From contig NZ_LVHI01000001.1 in the NCBI RefSeq assembly GCF_001645385.1, forward strand, positions 139,276-203,275: a stretch of 64,000 nucleotides of DNA. The letters are read 5' to 3'. This DNA is from Rhodococcoides kyotonense. GTDB taxonomy: Bacteria > Actinomycetota > Actinomycetes > Mycobacteriales > Mycobacteriaceae. The notes below the pieces were generated by a model. The model did no database searches, was not told the DNA's origin, and worked only from the letters and a program-made list of their open reading frames with translations. Made by a program: the position numbers and the translations under genes. Positions 19,621-30,632 of the stretch are shown here, one piece after another (the first letter of the stretch is position 1; the number at the start of each line of letters is the position of its first letter).

Positions 19621-19971
19621 ATGACCGTCTCGAACGAGACCATTGCGCACAAGGTCACGATGACAGAGGCAGCGTCGTCGAAGGCCAAGGCGCTTCTGGA
19701 TCAAGAAGGCCGCGACGACCTCGCGCTGCGTATCGCCGTTCAGCCCGGTGGCTGTGCCGGCTTGCGCTATCAGCTCTTCTTCGACGATCGCAGCCTCGAC
19801 GGCGACCTCGCGGTGGACTTCAACGGAGTCACGCTGGCTGTCGACCGGATGAGCGCTCCGTACGTCGAAGGTGCGTCCATCGACTTCGTGGACACGATCG
19901 AGAAGCAGGGCTTCACGATCGACAATCCGAACGCAACAGGCTCCTGCGCCTGCGGCGATTCGTTCAACTGA
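19621..19971 (+). CDS. erpA: Iron-sulfur cluster insertion protein ErpA/HesB type
   Basis: A 116-residue A-type carrier protein delivering Fe-S clusters to apoproteins. The three cluster cysteines are present: Cys45 in PGGCAGLRY and Cys109/Cys111 in GSCACGDSF. Length and motifs match Rv2204c. A GGGAGAG ribosome-binding site precedes ATG 19621. It is a single-gene unit followed by a strong hairpin. Likely clients encoded in this window include LipA and the Rieske protein QcrA, but that link is only inferred. Confidence 0.93.
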   Translation: MTVSNETIAHKVTMTEAASSKAKALLDQEGRDDLALRIAVQPGGCAGLRYQLFFDDRSLDGDLAVDFNGVTLAVDRMSAPYVEGASIDFVDTIEKQGFTIDNPNATGSCACGDSFN

Positions 19972-19980
19972 TCTGAACGA

Positions 19981-20041
19981 CCCCGAACTACGACCGGTAC
20001 TCGCCCGCGAGGGTGGGTACCGGTCGTAGTGCTGTTCGGGG
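19981..20041 (+). terminator. Hairpin after erpA
   Basis: A 14-bp perfect stem, ACTACGACCGGTAC (19987-20000) against 20017-20030, is extended by an outer CCCCGAA/TTCGGGG pair (19981-19987, 20035-20041). It lies 9 bp after the erpA stop. No T-tract follows. Confidence 0.65.
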
Positions 20042-20067
20042 CCCAGTTCTGCACTCCGTGCGGGTGA

Positions 20068-21093
<1,026 letters not shown>

Positions 21094-21102
21094 TCACTCC
21101 GC

Positions 21103-21155
21103 AACATCGATGGGCCGCGGCATCCTCCCAGGAGGTGTCGCGGCCCATCGATGTT
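21103..21155. terminator. 17-bp perfect hairpin between adoK and asnB
   Basis: Arms 21103-21119 (AACATCGATGGGCCGCG) and 21139-21155 are exact reverse complements; the loop contains a further CCTCC/GGAGG pairing, giving one long extended hairpin. It sits between the convergent stops of adoK and asnB and can serve both. No T-tract. Confidence 0.75.
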
Positions 21156-21182
21156 CCGAGGGTTCGGAGGCTGTTCTCGGGG

Positions 21183-23108
21183 TCAGAGACTGACGGGGTA
21201 CGTCGGCTCCGCGATCTGCGGCACGATGCGCTTCTCGACGAAGATTCCGTGCCACACCATGAAGATCAACACCGTCCACAGTCGACGGCTGTGATCGGAC
21301 CTGCCTTCGCGATGCTCGTTCAGCATCGACGTGATGGCCGCCTTGTTCAGGATGTGATCGGTCTGGGACTCGGCGATCTGCTGGTGGGCCCAATCGAACA
21401 GTTCGGTGCCGCGTAGCCAGTGCCGCAGTGGCACCGGGAAGCCGAGCTTGGCGCGGTGCAGCACATGCCCCGGCACGATGCCCTCGAGCGCTTGCCTGAG
21501 CGCGTACTTCGTCGTGTCCTTGGTGATCTTCTGATCGAGAGGCAGCTGCTCGGCGACGCGGAAGACCTCGTTGTCGAGGAACGGCACGCGGAGCTCGAGC
21601 GAATTGGCCATCGTGATCTTGTCGGCCTTGACGAGGATGTCGCCGCGCAGCCACGTGAACAGGTCCAAGTGCTGCATGCGCGCGACGGGATCCCACCCTT
21701 GCGACTGCGCGTAGATCGGTGCCGTCACGTCGGTGTGCGTCCATTCCGGGCGGAAGTCCCGCAACACTGCCCGGAGCTGCGCGTCGCCGAAGCTCCTGGC
21801 ATTTCCGTAGTAGCGCTCCTCGAGCGTCATCGAACCGCGATGAAGCAGGCTCTTACCGCGGGTTCCGTCGGGGATCCGCTCGCTCAACGCGCCCGCTGCT
21901 CGACGCAGCCCCTTCGGCAAGTAGTCGAACGGCTTCAGCGACAACGGTTCCCGGTAGATGGTGTAGCCGCCGAAGAGCTCGTCTGCACCTTCGCCGGACA
22001 GCACGACCTTGACGTGCTTCCGAGCTTCCTTCGCGACGAAGTACAACGGCACCAACGCCGGGTCGGCGACGGGATCGTCGAGGTACCAGACGATCTCGGG
22101 AATCGACGCCGCGAATTCCTCCGGACCGACGACCTTGACGACGTGGCGCGCGCCGATCGCGGCGGCCGACTCGGCGGCGACGTCGACCTCCGAATACCCT
22201 TCACGCTCGAACCCGGTGGTGAACGTGATCAGATTCGGGTTGTGACGCATCGCGAGCGCGGCGATGGCCGTCGAGTCGATGCCGCCGGAGAGGAACGAAC
22301 CGACCGTGACGTCGGCGCGCATGTGCTTGGCGACGGAGTCCTCGAGCGCGCTCGCGATCTCCTTGTAGCGTGCGGCGTCGGAACCTGCCGCGAACGGCTT
22401 CACCGGGAACTTCGGCGTGAAATAGCGCGTGACCTTCGGTTCGGAACCGGGGGAGAGGGTCGCATAGCAGCCCGATTCGAGACGGCGGATCTCGCGATGC
22501 AGCGTCTCGGGCTCCGGGACGTACTGCAGGACGGTGTAGTGCTCCGTCGCGCGCGGATCGAGGTCGGTGCCGATACCCACGAGAGCGGTCAGTTCGAGCA
22601 GGCTTTTCTTCTCGCTGCCGAATGCGGTGCCGCCGGGGCCCGTCGCGAGGAACAATGGCTTGATACCGAACGGATCGCGTGCCAGGAACAGCTCGCGGGT
22701 CTCGGTGTCCCAGATCGCGAACGCGAACATGCCGCGAAGCCGGCGAACGGCGTCGGCGCCCCAGAAGTGGAACGCGGCGACGATCGGCTCGCCGTCACCC
22801 TCGGTGAAGAATTCGGCGCCGTGCTCGCGCGTCAGCTCCTCCCGGAGCTCGAGGTAGTTGTAGATCTCACCGTTGAACGTCAGCGCGTAGCGCGTCGGAT
22901 TGTCGGCCGGTCCCCAGCGCAACGGCTGGTGCGAGTGCTCGATGTCGATGATCGACAGGCGGTTGAAGCCGTAGATGACATCGTCGTCGTGCCACGTCCC
23001 CGGTTCGTCCGGTCCACGGTGACGCATACAGTGCGTAGCGGAGGAGACAAGGTCCACTCCCGCACCGTCCGTGCCGGCCGACGTGAGTACACCGAGTAGT
23101 CCACACAC
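21183..23108 (-). CDS. asnB: Glutamine-dependent asparagine synthetase-type amidotransferase (AsnB/LtsA)
   Basis: A 641-residue amidotransferase. Cys2 (MCGLLGVL) is the N-terminal nucleophile of the class II glutaminase domain, with RHRGPDEPG and FNGEIYNYLELR; the ATP-pyrophosphatase domain has SFLSGGIDST (residues 271-280). The closest relatives in mycolata (Rv2201, Corynebacterium and Rhodococcus LtsA) amidate meso-diaminopimelate of peptidoglycan and affect lysozyme sensitivity, so that role is more likely than free asparagine synthesis. The start is GTG 23108 because Cys must be residue 2. It is divergent from ctaC. Confidence 0.94.
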   Translation of the reverse strand: MCGLLGVLTSAGTDGAGVDLVSSATHCMRHRGPDEPGTWHDDDVIYGFNRLSIIDIEHSHQPLRWGPADNPTRYALTFNGEIYNYLELREELTREHGAEFFTEGDGEPIVAAFHFWGADAVRRLRGMFAFAIWDTETRELFLARDPFGIKPLFLATGPGGTAFGSEKKSLLELTALVGIGTDLDPRATEHYTVLQYVPEPETLHREIRRLESGCYATLSPGSEPKVTRYFTPKFPVKPFAAGSDAARYKEIASALEDSVAKHMRADVTVGSFLSGGIDSTAIAALAMRHNPNLITFTTGFEREGYSEVDVAAESAAAIGARHVVKVVGPEEFAASIPEIVWYLDDPVADPALVPLYFVAKEARKHVKVVLSGEGADELFGGYTIYREPLSLKPFDYLPKGLRRAAGALSERIPDGTRGKSLLHRGSMTLEERYYGNARSFGDAQLRAVLRDFRPEWTHTDVTAPIYAQSQGWDPVARMQHLDLFTWLRGDILVKADKITMANSLELRVPFLDNEVFRVAEQLPLDQKITKDTTKYALRQALEGIVPGHVLHRAKLGFPVPLRHWLRGTELFDWAHQQIAESQTDHILNKAAITSMLNEHREGRSDHSRRLWTVLIFMVWHGIFVEKRIVPQIAEPTYPVSL

Positions 23109-23334
23109 AGCGCCTACTACCTCGTTTCGTAGATCGATGGATTCTTTGCCTACACCGACCTGGCTCTCACGAGCCCGCCGGCGCCGATGACCGAGTATGC
23201 CGCAGACACGGCGCGCGCAAGGTAACGACCCGACAGTGGCCTCACGGGTCCTTTGGTCTACGCTGCGTAGTACATGGGCATCTGCATGTGGACGCCCTCA
23301 TTCTTCAGTGGTGAACGATCAGGAAGGCGTGAAC

Positions 23335-24405
23335 GTGGCGCAGAGTCGGATCCTTCGGCGAGCTGGGCTGACAGCATTTCTCGGCGTTGCCGCGTTGCTG
23401 TTGTCGGGCTGTTCCATCGACAACGATGTCCTGCGCTTCGGATTCCCCATGGGGGTCACGCCCCAGGGTAAGTCGATTCGCGAATTGTGGACGTGGTCCG
23501 TGGTGGCAGCCCTGATCATGGGCATCATCGTGTGGGCTCTGATCTTCTGGGTGGTCATCTTCCACCGGAAGAAGAAGGATTCACCCGAGTTCCCGCGTCA
23601 GACGGCATACAACGTGCCTCTCGAACTTGCGTACACGGCCGTTCCGTTCGTGATCATCGCGGTTCTGTTCTACTTCACCGTCGTCGTGCAGAACTACGTC
23701 GACGAGAAGACCCCGGACCCCGACGTGACTGTCGACGTCACGGCCTACCAGTGGAACTGGAAGTTCGGCTACCAGACCGTCGATCTCAAGGACGGCGAAG
23801 CCAAGTACGACGGCACCGACCTCGAAGAGCAGGCCGCAGCCGAGGCCGGCGCCACGCCAGGTGAGGGTGCCGAGGGCAGCGAAGACGGCGAGTTCGTTCC
23901 CGGCGCGATCCACGGCGCGAGCCCGCAGGACCTGTCTTACCTGCGCTACAACAAGATCGAGACGGTCGGAACCAGCGACGAGATTCCGGTTCTGGTTCTC
24001 CCGACGGGTAAGCGCATCGAGTTCGTGCTCGCGTCGTCGGACGTCATCCACGGCTTCTGGGTTCCCGAGTTCCTCTTCAAGCGCGACGTTCTCCCGAACC
24101 CGAAGGAAAACCACTCGGACAACGTCTTCCAGATCTCCGAGATCGAGCGTGAGGGTGCGTTCGTCGGCCGTTGCACCGAAATGTGCGGCACCTTCCACGC
24201 GATGATGAACTTCGAGGTTCGCGCGGTGTCTCCGGACGACTTCCAGGAGTACATCGAACTGCGCAAGCCGCTGTCCGAAGGTGGCCAGGCGTTGACCAAC
24301 GCACAGGCTCTGGAAGCAATCGGTCAGGATCCGATCGCAACCAGCACCACGCCGTTCTACACGGACCGCACCGTCAGATCCGAATCCGTCGCCGACGGCA
24401 ACTGA
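23335..24405 (+). CDS. ctaC: Cytochrome c oxidase subunit II (aa3)
   Basis: A 356-residue lipoprotein subunit of the terminal oxidase. The lipobox LLLSGC gives a modified Cys26; two membrane helices follow ([23 protein letters not shown] and [21 protein letters not shown]). The CuA site is present in [14 protein letters not shown] (Cys280, Cys284, His288, Met291) with the first His in [10 protein letters not shown]. An acidic insert (residues ~157-195, Glu/Ala/Gly-rich) interrupts the cupredoxin domain, as in other actinobacterial CtaC proteins that take electrons directly from QcrC. GTG 23335 follows AGGAAGG at 23321-23327 by 7 nt; longer starts lack a ribosome-binding site. Confidence 0.95.
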   Translation: MAQSRILRRAGLTAFLGVAALLLSGCSIDNDVLRFGFPMGVTPQGKSIRELWTWSVVAALIMGIIVWALIFWVVIFHRKKKDSPEFPRQTAYNVPLELAYTAVPFVIIAVLFYFTVVVQNYVDEKTPDPDVTVDVTAYQWNWKFGYQTVDLKDGEAKYDGTDLEEQAAAEAGATPGEGAEGSEDGEFVPGAIHGASPQDLSYLRYNKIETVGTSDEIPVLVLPTGKRIEFVLASSDVIHGFWVPEFLFKRDVLPNPKENHSDNVFQISEIEREGAFVGRCTEMCGTFHAMMNFEVRAVSPDDFQEYIELRKPLSEGGQALTNAQALEAIGQDPIATSTTPFYTDRTVRSESVADGN

Positions 24406-24423
24406 CCAAGAGAGACTGCTGAT

Positions 24424-24840
24424 ATGAAAATCGAAGCCAAGATCTTCGAGATCCTGACTGTCTTCTTTCTTCTGGTCGGGATCGTGTACGCCCTCTTCAC
24501 CGGTTTCTCGCGGACCGGCGTCGAGTGGGCCGGTGTCACGGCCATCGCCCTGTCGGTCGGCCTGACGCTGATCATCGGAACCTACTTCCGGTTCGTCGCT
24601 CGTCGTCTGGACACTCGTCCCGAGGACTTCGACGACGCCGAGATCAGCGACGGCGCAGGCGATCTGGGCTTCTTCAGCCCGGGCAGCTTCTGGCCGATCC
24701 TGCTCGCCGGTGCTGCATCGGTCACCGCGATCGGTTTCGCCTTCTTCCTCTGGTGGCTCATCGCCTTCGGTGTCGTGCTGATTCTGTCGGCTGCCGCAGG
24801 CTTGGTGTTCGAGTACCACGTCGGACCCGAGAAGCACTGA
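24424..24840 (+). CDS. ctaF: Cytochrome c oxidase subunit IV
   Basis: A 138-residue actinobacterial subunit IV with four hydrophobic segments in two pairs ([40 protein letters not shown], then [38 protein letters not shown]). The [29 protein letters not shown] loop is diagnostic. It matches Rv2199c. ATG 24424 lies 18 bp after ctaC, so the two form an operon. In the bcc-aa3 supercomplex this subunit packs against CtaD and CtaE. ctaD itself is outside the window. Confidence 0.95.
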   Translation: MKIEAKIFEILTVFFLLVGIVYALFTGFSRTGVEWAGVTAIALSVGLTLIIGTYFRFVARRLDTRPEDFDDAEISDGAGDLGFFSPGSFWPILLAGAASVTAIGFAFFLWWLIAFGVVLILSAAAGLVFEYHVGPEKH

Positions 24841-24861
24841 CACACAACCGCATTCACGCCA

Positions 24862-24893
24862 CGAGCGCCGATCCCGATTGGGGTCGGCGCTCG
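24862..24893. terminator. Hairpin between ctaF and recQ
   Basis: A 14-bp stem (arms 24862-24875 and 24880-24893, with one G-T wobble) closed by a GATT loop. It lies 21 bp past the ctaF stop and 13 bp from the convergent recQ stop. No T-tract; likely bidirectional. Confidence 0.75.
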
Positions 24894-24906
24894 CTGCGTA
24901 GAGGGG

Positions 24907-26529
24907 CTATCCGGCTTTGTCGAGGTCGTCTCCGATCACGCTCAGCGCCAACGTCTTGTAACCTTCGTCGTCGAACAGCACAGTGATGCGGTCGGATTCG
25001 ACGGCGCTGACCGTTCCCCTGCCCCAGTCGGGATGCTCGACGACGTCGCCCAACGTGAACCTTCCGTCAGGAATGTCCTCCGATTCGGCCCCGGTGGAAC
25101 ACATGTCGCAGTTGCCGCACGGGGAGCCGAGCTCCTCGCGGAAGTACTCCAGGATGTGCCGTCGACGACACCGAGTGGATTCGGCGTAGCCACGCATCAT
25201 GTCGACGCGGGAACGTGCGTACTTCTGTTCGGCCTCGGTCAACGACGTCGCTTCGGCGATGGCCTCTTTCGCGCTCACGTCACCGACCGGCACCAACCCG
25301 GCCTCGGTGCGTTCGAGCGCGCCTGACTCGACCAACAGGTTGATCACCATGGTCAGCTTGCGGGACCTGTTCTTCAGTCGGTCCTTGATCCCGGACAGCG
25401 GAAGGGCGCGCCCCGCCGAGCCGAGAGTCTTCACGACGCGTCGGATCAGCGATTCGTCGACGGTGCGCGTCGCGAAGAATCGGTGCATCGACAGACCGCC
25501 CGGGTAGTAGTGGAGTCGCGCGAGCGCGGCACGGCCGTCGCGTCCGCACCGTCCGGCTTCCTGGTAGTACGCGTCGACGGACCCCGGTGCCGCCGCGTGG
25601 ACGACGAATCGTATGTCCGGCTTGTCGATTCCCATTCCGAACGCGGACGTGGCGACCACGATGTCGATGTCCCCGGTTGCGAAGTCCTTCGCGACACGGT
25701 CACGGTCGTTCTGCTTCAGGCCTCCGTGATATGCCGCGGCGGGCCTACCGGCAGCCGTCAGCGTCTCTGCCACGCTTTCCGACGCGGCGCGCGTGTCGAT
25801 GTACACGAGGCCCTGGCCGTCGAGCGTCGACGCGTCCTCCACGGCTGCGTCTACGGTTGCCTGTTCGTCGGCGTGCGTGCGCACTTCGAACCGAATCTCG
25901 GGCCGGTCGAACCCACCCGACAGGCGGACCGGATCGCGGAGCGACAGCTTCTCGACGATGTCGTCACGCACCGGGGGAGAAGCGGTTGCCGTCAGCGCGA
26001 TCACGGTCGGGCGGCCGAGTGCGGTCACTGCTTCGCCGACACGAAGATAGTCGGGGCGGAACTCGTGGCCCCACGACGACACACAGTGCGCCTCGTCGAC
26101 TGCCACGAGTGCGATACCGACATCGGCTAGGGCGGCCAGGACGTCGTCGCGCACCAGCTGTTCGGGAGAGAGATAGAGGAGATCGATGTCGCCGGCGACG
26201 AGACGGTCGCGCACATCCTCGCGTTCGGCGTCGGAGTGCTGCGAGTTCAGCGCAACGGCAACAGGAGCCGACGGCGAGTCCAGTTCTTCGAGTGACTGCA
26301 CTTGATCCTGCTGAAGTGCAATCAACGGCGATACGACGACGGTCAACCCGTCGAGCATTGCCGCCGCAGTTTGAAAGATGGCCGACTTTCCGTATCCGGT
26401 TGCCATCACGGCGAGAACGTCGCGTCCGTCGAGAAGCGCGGACACGGCGTCGATCTGGAGGGGACGCAGCTCGTCGAGGCCCAGGGTGCGTCGCGCCACC
26501 GACAGGATGCGTTGTCGTTCGTTGGTCAC
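24907..26529 (-). CDS. recQ: RecQ family ATP-dependent DNA helicase
   Basis: A 540-residue 3'-5' helicase. Motif I is VMATGYGKSAIFQ (Lys48), motif II VDEAHCVSSWGHEFRPDY (DEAH 145-148), and TSAFGMGIDKPDIRFVVH and YQEAGRCGRDG form the second RecA-like domain. The zinc-binding RecQ-Ct region has CRRRHILEYF...CGNCDMC. An Arg/Lys-rich linker is followed by a C-terminal GDVVEHPDWGRGTVSAVESDRITVLFDDEGYKTL segment, a small beta domain found at the end of some actinobacterial helicases; no HRDC domain is evident. GTG 26529 is the start; the open frame continues upstream only as an overlap of qcrB. It interrupts the respiratory genes, unlike in M. tuberculosis. Confidence 0.92.
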   Translation of the reverse strand: MTNERQRILSVARRTLGLDELRPLQIDAVSALLDGRDVLAVMATGYGKSAIFQTAAAMLDGLTVVVSPLIALQQDQVQSLEELDSPSAPVAVALNSQHSDAEREDVRDRLVAGDIDLLYLSPEQLVRDDVLAALADVGIALVAVDEAHCVSSWGHEFRPDYLRVGEAVTALGRPTVIALTATASPPVRDDIVEKLSLRDPVRLSGGFDRPEIRFEVRTHADEQATVDAAVEDASTLDGQGLVYIDTRAASESVAETLTAAGRPAAAYHGGLKQNDRDRVAKDFATGDIDIVVATSAFGMGIDKPDIRFVVHAAAPGSVDAYYQEAGRCGRDGRAALARLHYYPGGLSMHRFFATRTVDESLIRRVVKTLGSAGRALPLSGIKDRLKNRSRKLTMVINLLVESGALERTEAGLVPVGDVSAKEAIAEATSLTEAEQKYARSRVDMMRGYAESTRCRRRHILEYFREELGSPCGNCDMCSTGAESEDIPDGRFTLGDVVEHPDWGRGTVSAVESDRITVLFDDEGYKTLALSVIGDDLDKAG

Positions 26530-26651
26530 GTTCGCCGTATGCCCCGCGCTTCGGCCGTCGGAAACCTGGTCCGTCGCGGGCACCGCTTGAAATGTACGGC
26601 CGTGGACGAACTCTCGGCCTCGTGGGGCCGGGGGAGGGGAGGGGTAGCGGA

Positions 26652-26693
26652 ACGACGAAGGGCGGCACCGAAAACGGTGCCGCCCTTCGTCGT
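26652..26693 (-). terminator. 19-bp perfect hairpin after qcrB
   Basis: Arms 26652-26670 (ACGACGAAGGGCGGCACCG) and 26675-26693 are exact reverse complements with an AAAA loop, located 9 bp past the qcrB stop. It presumably ends the ctaE-qcrCAB transcript before recQ. There is no T-tract. Confidence 0.78.
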
Positions 26694-26702
26694 GCAAACG
26701 CT

Positions 26703-28463
26703 CTAGCGCTCGATGTCGCTTTCGCGACGAGCCGTCGACTGCTCGCCTGCCGTGCCGCCGTCTTGCGCGGCGTGGCCGTTCGAACCGTGGCCGTTGCCAT
26801 TGGTGGCGTGGCCGTTGCCGTTGGAACCGTGGCCGTTCGAGCCGTTTCCGTGAATACCTGCCTGGTATTCGCGGAGCATCGCGAGCTGCTCGAGCTCGCC
26901 ATGGTGGATGGCCTCTTCGAGTGCCTTGCTCTCGGCAACCGGATCCGGACGGAACATCGAACCCGAGCCGGGCTTGCCGGCAGAACCGAGCTTGTTCATC
27001 TTCTTCGGAATTGCAGCGCCCTGGTACTCGAGCGGGATCGGGTGTCCGTGATCGTCGACCGGGCCGAGCGGCTGGTGCACCTCGACGTACTGGCCGTGAG
27101 GCAGACGCTTGATGATGCCCGTCTCGATTCCGTGATCGAGCACCTGGCGGTCGCTCCGCTGAAGACCGATGCAGAAGCGGTACGCCACGTAGTACGCGAT
27201 CGGAGGCAGAATCAGGATTCCGATACGGCCGATCCACGTCATCGCGTTCAGGGAGATGTCGAGCTTGTACGCGATGATGTCGTTGATGCAGGACAGCGTC
27301 GCAACGATGTAGAACGCCAGAACCATTGCGCCGATGGCGGTGCGGACCGGAACGTCGCGCGGACGCTGCAGCAGGTTGTGGTGAGCGTTGTCTCCGGTGA
27401 GACGCTTCTCGATCCACGGGTAGGCGATCATGACCGTGAACACCAAGCCCATGATGACCGCGACGGCGAACACCGCGGGGATCGTGTAGCGGTTCGCGAT
27501 GTAGATGTCCCACGCGGGCCACAGACGTGCCAGACCGTCGGTCCACATCATGTAGAAGTCGGGCTGCGAACCAGCCGAGACCTGGGCCGGGTTGTACGGG
27601 CCGAGGTTCCAGACCGGGTTGATCTGCAGCAGACCACCCATGAGAGCGAGCACACCGAACGTCACGGCGAAGAACGCACCGGACTTGACGGCGAAGACCG
27701 GGAGAATGCGCACGCCGACGACGTTCTTCTCGGTACGGCCGGGTCCGGGGAACTGCGTGTGCTTCTGGTACCAGACCAACGCGAGGTGAGCGGCGATCAG
27801 CGCGAGAATGATCGCGGGAAGCAACAGAACGTGCGCGACGTACAGGCGCGGGATGATGATCGTGCCGGGGAAGTCGCCGTCGAAGATCAGCCAGTGCAGC
27901 CAGGTACCGATGACCGGGACGCTCATCGTGATGCCCGAGAACGCGGCGCGCAGGCCCGTGCCGGACAGCAGGTCGTCGGGAAGCGAGTATCCGAAGAAGC
28001 CTTCGAACATCGCCAGGATCAGCAGCAGGCAGCCGATGACCCAGTTCGCTTCACGCGGGCGACGGAACGCACCGGTGAAGAAGATGCGCAGCATGTGCAC
28101 GATGATCGAGCAGGCGAACATCAGGGCGGCCCAGTGGTGAATCTGTCGCATGAACAGACCGCCGCGGACCTCGAACGAGATGTTCAATGCCGTCTCGTAC
28201 GCCCGGGACATGGTCACACCGCGGAGCGGCTCGTAGATGCCGTTGTATTCGACTTCGCTGAGCGACGGGTCGAAGAACAGCGTCAGGAACACACCCGAGA
28301 TCAGCAGGATGACGAAGCTGTACAGGGCGATCTCACCGAGCAGGAACGACCAGTGCGTCGGGAAGACCTTGTTGATCTGCCGACGCAGGCCCGGCGCCAA
28401 GTGGTAGCGACTGTCGACGTCGTCTGCCTGCTTGGCTGCGAGGGTTTGCAGTGAAGGACTCAT
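26703..28463 (-). CDS. qcrB: Cytochrome bc1 complex cytochrome b subunit
   Basis: A 586-residue integral membrane subunit with eight or more helices binding two b hemes and oxidising menaquinol. The N-terminal helices include [28 protein letters not shown]; heme ligands are in [26 protein letters not shown] and [32 protein letters not shown]. It has the long actinobacterial C-terminal extension. The last 50 residues are unusual: a Gly-Asn-His-rich run (residues 538-564) before an acidic end. It overlaps qcrA by 4 bp (ATGA). This protein is the target of bc1 inhibitors such as Q203 in mycobacteria. Confidence 0.96.
   Translation of the reverse strand: MSPSLQTLAAKQADDVDSRYHLAPGLRRQINKVFPTHWSFLLGEIALYSFVILLISGVFLTLFFDPSLSEVEYNGIYEPLRGVTMSRAYETALNISFEVRGGLFMRQIHHWAALMFACSIIVHMLRIFFTGAFRRPREANWVIGCLLLILAMFEGFFGYSLPDDLLSGTGLRAAFSGITMSVPVIGTWLHWLIFDGDFPGTIIIPRLYVAHVLLLPAIILALIAAHLALVWYQKHTQFPGPGRTEKNVVGVRILPVFAVKSGAFFAVTFGVLALMGGLLQINPVWNLGPYNPAQVSAGSQPDFYMMWTDGLARLWPAWDIYIANRYTIPAVFAVAVIMGLVFTVMIAYPWIEKRLTGDNAHHNLLQRPRDVPVRTAIGAMVLAFYIVATLSCINDIIAYKLDISLNAMTWIGRIGILILPPIAYYVAYRFCIGLQRSDRQVLDHGIETGIIKRLPHGQYVEVHQPLGPVDDHGHPIPLEYQGAAIPKKMNKLGSAGKPGSGSMFRPDPVAESKALEEAIHHGELEQLAMLREYQAGIHGNGSNGHGSNGNGHATNGNGHGSNGHAAQDGGTAGEQSTARRESDIER
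26772..26852 (-). repeat. Low-complexity repeats coding the QcrB Gly-Asn-His tail
   Basis: Imperfect repeats of 12-18 bp (GTGGCCGTTGCC(A/G)TTGG twice, CCGTTCGA(A/G)CC twice, plus strand) encode [20 protein letters not shown] and its continuation. The segment is read in frame as the QcrB C-terminus and probably varies in copy number between strains. Confidence 0.7.
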
Positions 28464-29662
28464 GATTCACTCTCCGCTTCGCGGTTCGGACGCTCCCAGA
28501 AGGCGGGTCCGAGGGCTTCGATGAAGTCACCGTTGGCAACGAGGAAGCCTTCCTCGTTGACCGTGATGGGCAGCTGCGGCAGCGCGCGAGCGGCGGGGCC
28601 GAAGAGCGGCTTGCCGTATTCGAGGGCGTTGAACTGCGACTGGTGGCACGGGCACAGGATTCGGTTCGTCTGCTGTTCGAACAGCGACGTCGGGCAACCG
28701 AGGTGGGTGCAGATCTTCGAGTAGGCGAAGTAATCGCCGTAGTTGAAGCTCTCCTGGCCCTTGCGCTTGATGGCCTTGTCGGCGTCCTCCGTGCGGAGAC
28801 GGATGAGCATGACGGAGTTGCGAATTCCACGCAGTCCTGCGAGCAGTGCGTGATCGTCACCGCGATCGGCTTCGCGGAAGGGGAACACGGTTTCCATGGC
28901 TCCGGCATCCATATCCTCGGGACGCACCAGAACGACGTCGTGGGGACGACCGGTGTCGCGCCGAAGGTAGATCGTCTCACCAGGGTAGCGCGGGGTCCAT
29001 CCGGAAACCCAGAGCGGAGATTTGTCACCTTCCGCCCACGGGTTCTTCACGAGTCCACCCAGCGGCAGAAGAGCCATGACTCCGAGTGCGCCGCCGCCGA
29101 AGACGAGCGAGCGCTTGATGACCTTGCGGCGACCCAGCGTCGACGTCTCGAACGAGTCGCCCAGCTCCGCGACGACCGTCTTGCGGTCGACCTCGGAAGA
29201 ACCGCCGTCGTGACGATCCTGGATGGAGACCTCTTCGGGGATGAACTTCTTCGTGAACTGGACGGCACCGACGCCGACACCCAGAATCGCCAGACCCATC
29301 GTCAGACCGATGAGGGGGGTGTACAGCGTGTACAAGCCGTAGTTCTCCTCGCCACGGCCTGCGTACTGCCACGGCCAGAAGAGGTAGATCGCGATGAACG
29401 CGACGGCCGAGATGCCCGCGAGTGCGAACCACGCGGCCACGCCTCGCTCGGCACGCTTCTCGGCGCGGGTGCCCTTGACGGCCCAGCGGTCACGGCGGTA
29501 CGCAACGTCGACGTGGTCGAGGTTGGTGCCGAGTTCGACGAGCTGGTCGCGGGTCATACCGGCGAGTTCCTCGTCGGTGTACTTCTTGTTCACGTCCACC
29601 GGTCCGCCCTTGGTGGCGTCGCCGTGTCCGCTGTCGGTGCGCCGGGACTCGCCGTCGCTCAT
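28460..29662 (-). CDS. qcrA: Cytochrome bc1 complex Rieske iron-sulfur subunit
   Basis: A 400-residue Rieske protein with three N-terminal membrane helices, the actinobacterial form. The 2Fe-2S ligands are Cys318/His320 (CTHLGC) and Cys337/His340 (CPCHQSQF), with Cys323 and Cys339 available for the disulfide. The N-terminal 90 residues are hydrophilic ([22 protein letters not shown]). ATG 29662 overlaps the qcrC stop as ATGA and is preferred to an in-frame start 102 bp upstream within qcrC. It accepts electrons from menaquinol at QcrB and passes them to QcrC. Confidence 0.96.
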   Translation of the reverse strand: MSDGESRRTDSGHGDATKGGPVDVNKKYTDEELAGMTRDQLVELGTNLDHVDVAYRRDRWAVKGTRAEKRAERGVAAWFALAGISAVAFIAIYLFWPWQYAGRGEENYGLYTLYTPLIGLTMGLAILGVGVGAVQFTKKFIPEEVSIQDRHDGGSSEVDRKTVVAELGDSFETSTLGRRKVIKRSLVFGGGALGVMALLPLGGLVKNPWAEGDKSPLWVSGWTPRYPGETIYLRRDTGRPHDVVLVRPEDMDAGAMETVFPFREADRGDDHALLAGLRGIRNSVMLIRLRTEDADKAIKRKGQESFNYGDYFAYSKICTHLGCPTSLFEQQTNRILCPCHQSQFNALEYGKPLFGPAARALPQLPITVNEEGFLVANGDFIEALGPAFWERPNREAESES

Positions 29663-30537
29663 GACCTTGCTCCGATCCACAATGTTGCGCCGACGACGGC
29701 AGCGATTCCGATGGCCCAGATGGCGATCATTTCGGTGCCGGGGCCGAATCCACCGAGGCCCCAACCACCCTGAGGGTTGGTCTCCTGGGCGGACTTGACG
29801 TACGAGATGATGTCGACCTTCTCCTCCTGCGTCAGCTGACGATCGGAGAACTTCGGCATGTTCTGAGGTCCGGTGAGCATCGCGGTGTAGATCTGCTGCT
29901 CGCTCGCGGGCCCGAGGGCCGGAGCGAACTTGCCGGAGGACAGTGCGCCGCCCTCACCGGTGAAGTTGTGGCACGACGCGCAGTTGAGACGGAACAGCTC
30001 GCTACCGCGGGCGATGTCGCCGTCGGCGAGCGAGGACTGTGCGATCTCGCCGTTGCTGTCACGGACGACGGTCGGGCCGCCGCCGTTGGCCTGGATGTAG
30101 GCGCCGAGTGCGTCGACCTGCTTGTCGTCGAACTTCGGTGGCTTGCGCATGATCTGGGCTTCGTTGCGCACCGCAGGCATACGACCCGACGAGACCTGGA
30201 AGTAGACGGCTGCTTCACCGACACCGATGAGGCTGGGTCCGCGGTCCTGCACACCCTGCAGGTTGACGCCGTGGCACGTGACACACGACGTGTCGTACAA
30301 CTGCTTGCCTTCGCGGATCAGCGCGGCCGAGTCCTCGTCGGCCGTCGCGACCTGCGGGGTGGGAGTCAGGGCAGAAGCGAGGAACCCCGCGCTGATGAGT
30401 CCCATCATGAGGACTAGGGCGCCGGTGACGCGGCGGCGTACCTTGCGCTGACGCCGGCTCTTCACGGCCGACGGAGATCCGGCAGATGCGGATCCGCTGG
30501 TGCTGTCACCGGGTGCTGCTGGGGGAGATGAACTCAT
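29659..30537 (-). CDS. qcrC: Cytochrome bc1 complex diheme cytochrome c subunit
   Basis: A 292-residue membrane-anchored cytochrome cc. Two heme c sites are present: CVTCH (Cys85, Cys88, His89) and CASCH (Cys186, Cys189, His190). An N-terminal helix ([21 protein letters not shown]) follows a basic stretch, and a C-terminal helix ([21 protein letters not shown]) anchors the protein. In actinobacteria lacking soluble cytochrome c this subunit hands electrons directly to CtaC. The N-terminus is Ser/Pro/Gly-rich before the basic cluster. It is the first qcr gene after ctaE and overlaps qcrA by 4 bp. Confidence 0.96.
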   Translation of the reverse strand: MSSSPPAAPGDSTSGSASAGSPSAVKSRRQRKVRRRVTGALVLMMGLISAGFLASALTPTPQVATADEDSAALIREGKQLYDTSCVTCHGVNLQGVQDRGPSLIGVGEAAVYFQVSSGRMPAVRNEAQIMRKPPKFDDKQVDALGAYIQANGGGPTVVRDSNGEIAQSSLADGDIARGSELFRLNCASCHNFTGEGGALSSGKFAPALGPASEQQIYTAMLTGPQNMPKFSDRQLTQEEKVDIISYVKSAQETNPQGGWGLGGFGPGTEMIAIWAIGIAAVVGATLWIGARS

Positions 30538-30632
30538 CTTCTATCCCTTGTCGTGTCGGGACGGACTGAACGTCGGGGGCTGGTACCGAACGTCCGCTGG
30601 CGAAGTGAAAACTGAATTACAGCTCATGCGCG

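Noticed and set aside
26530..27546. Possible 339-residue N-terminal extension of RecQ
   Set aside because: The extension is Arg-rich shadow coding over qcrB and a terminator hairpin; GTG 26529 begins the conserved helicase.
25587..28454. A 955-codon open frame on the plus strand opposite recQ and qcrB
   Set aside because: Composition is Arg/His/Val-rich without domains; the opposite strand encodes recognisable RecQ and QcrB. Such frames arise from high GC at third codon positions.
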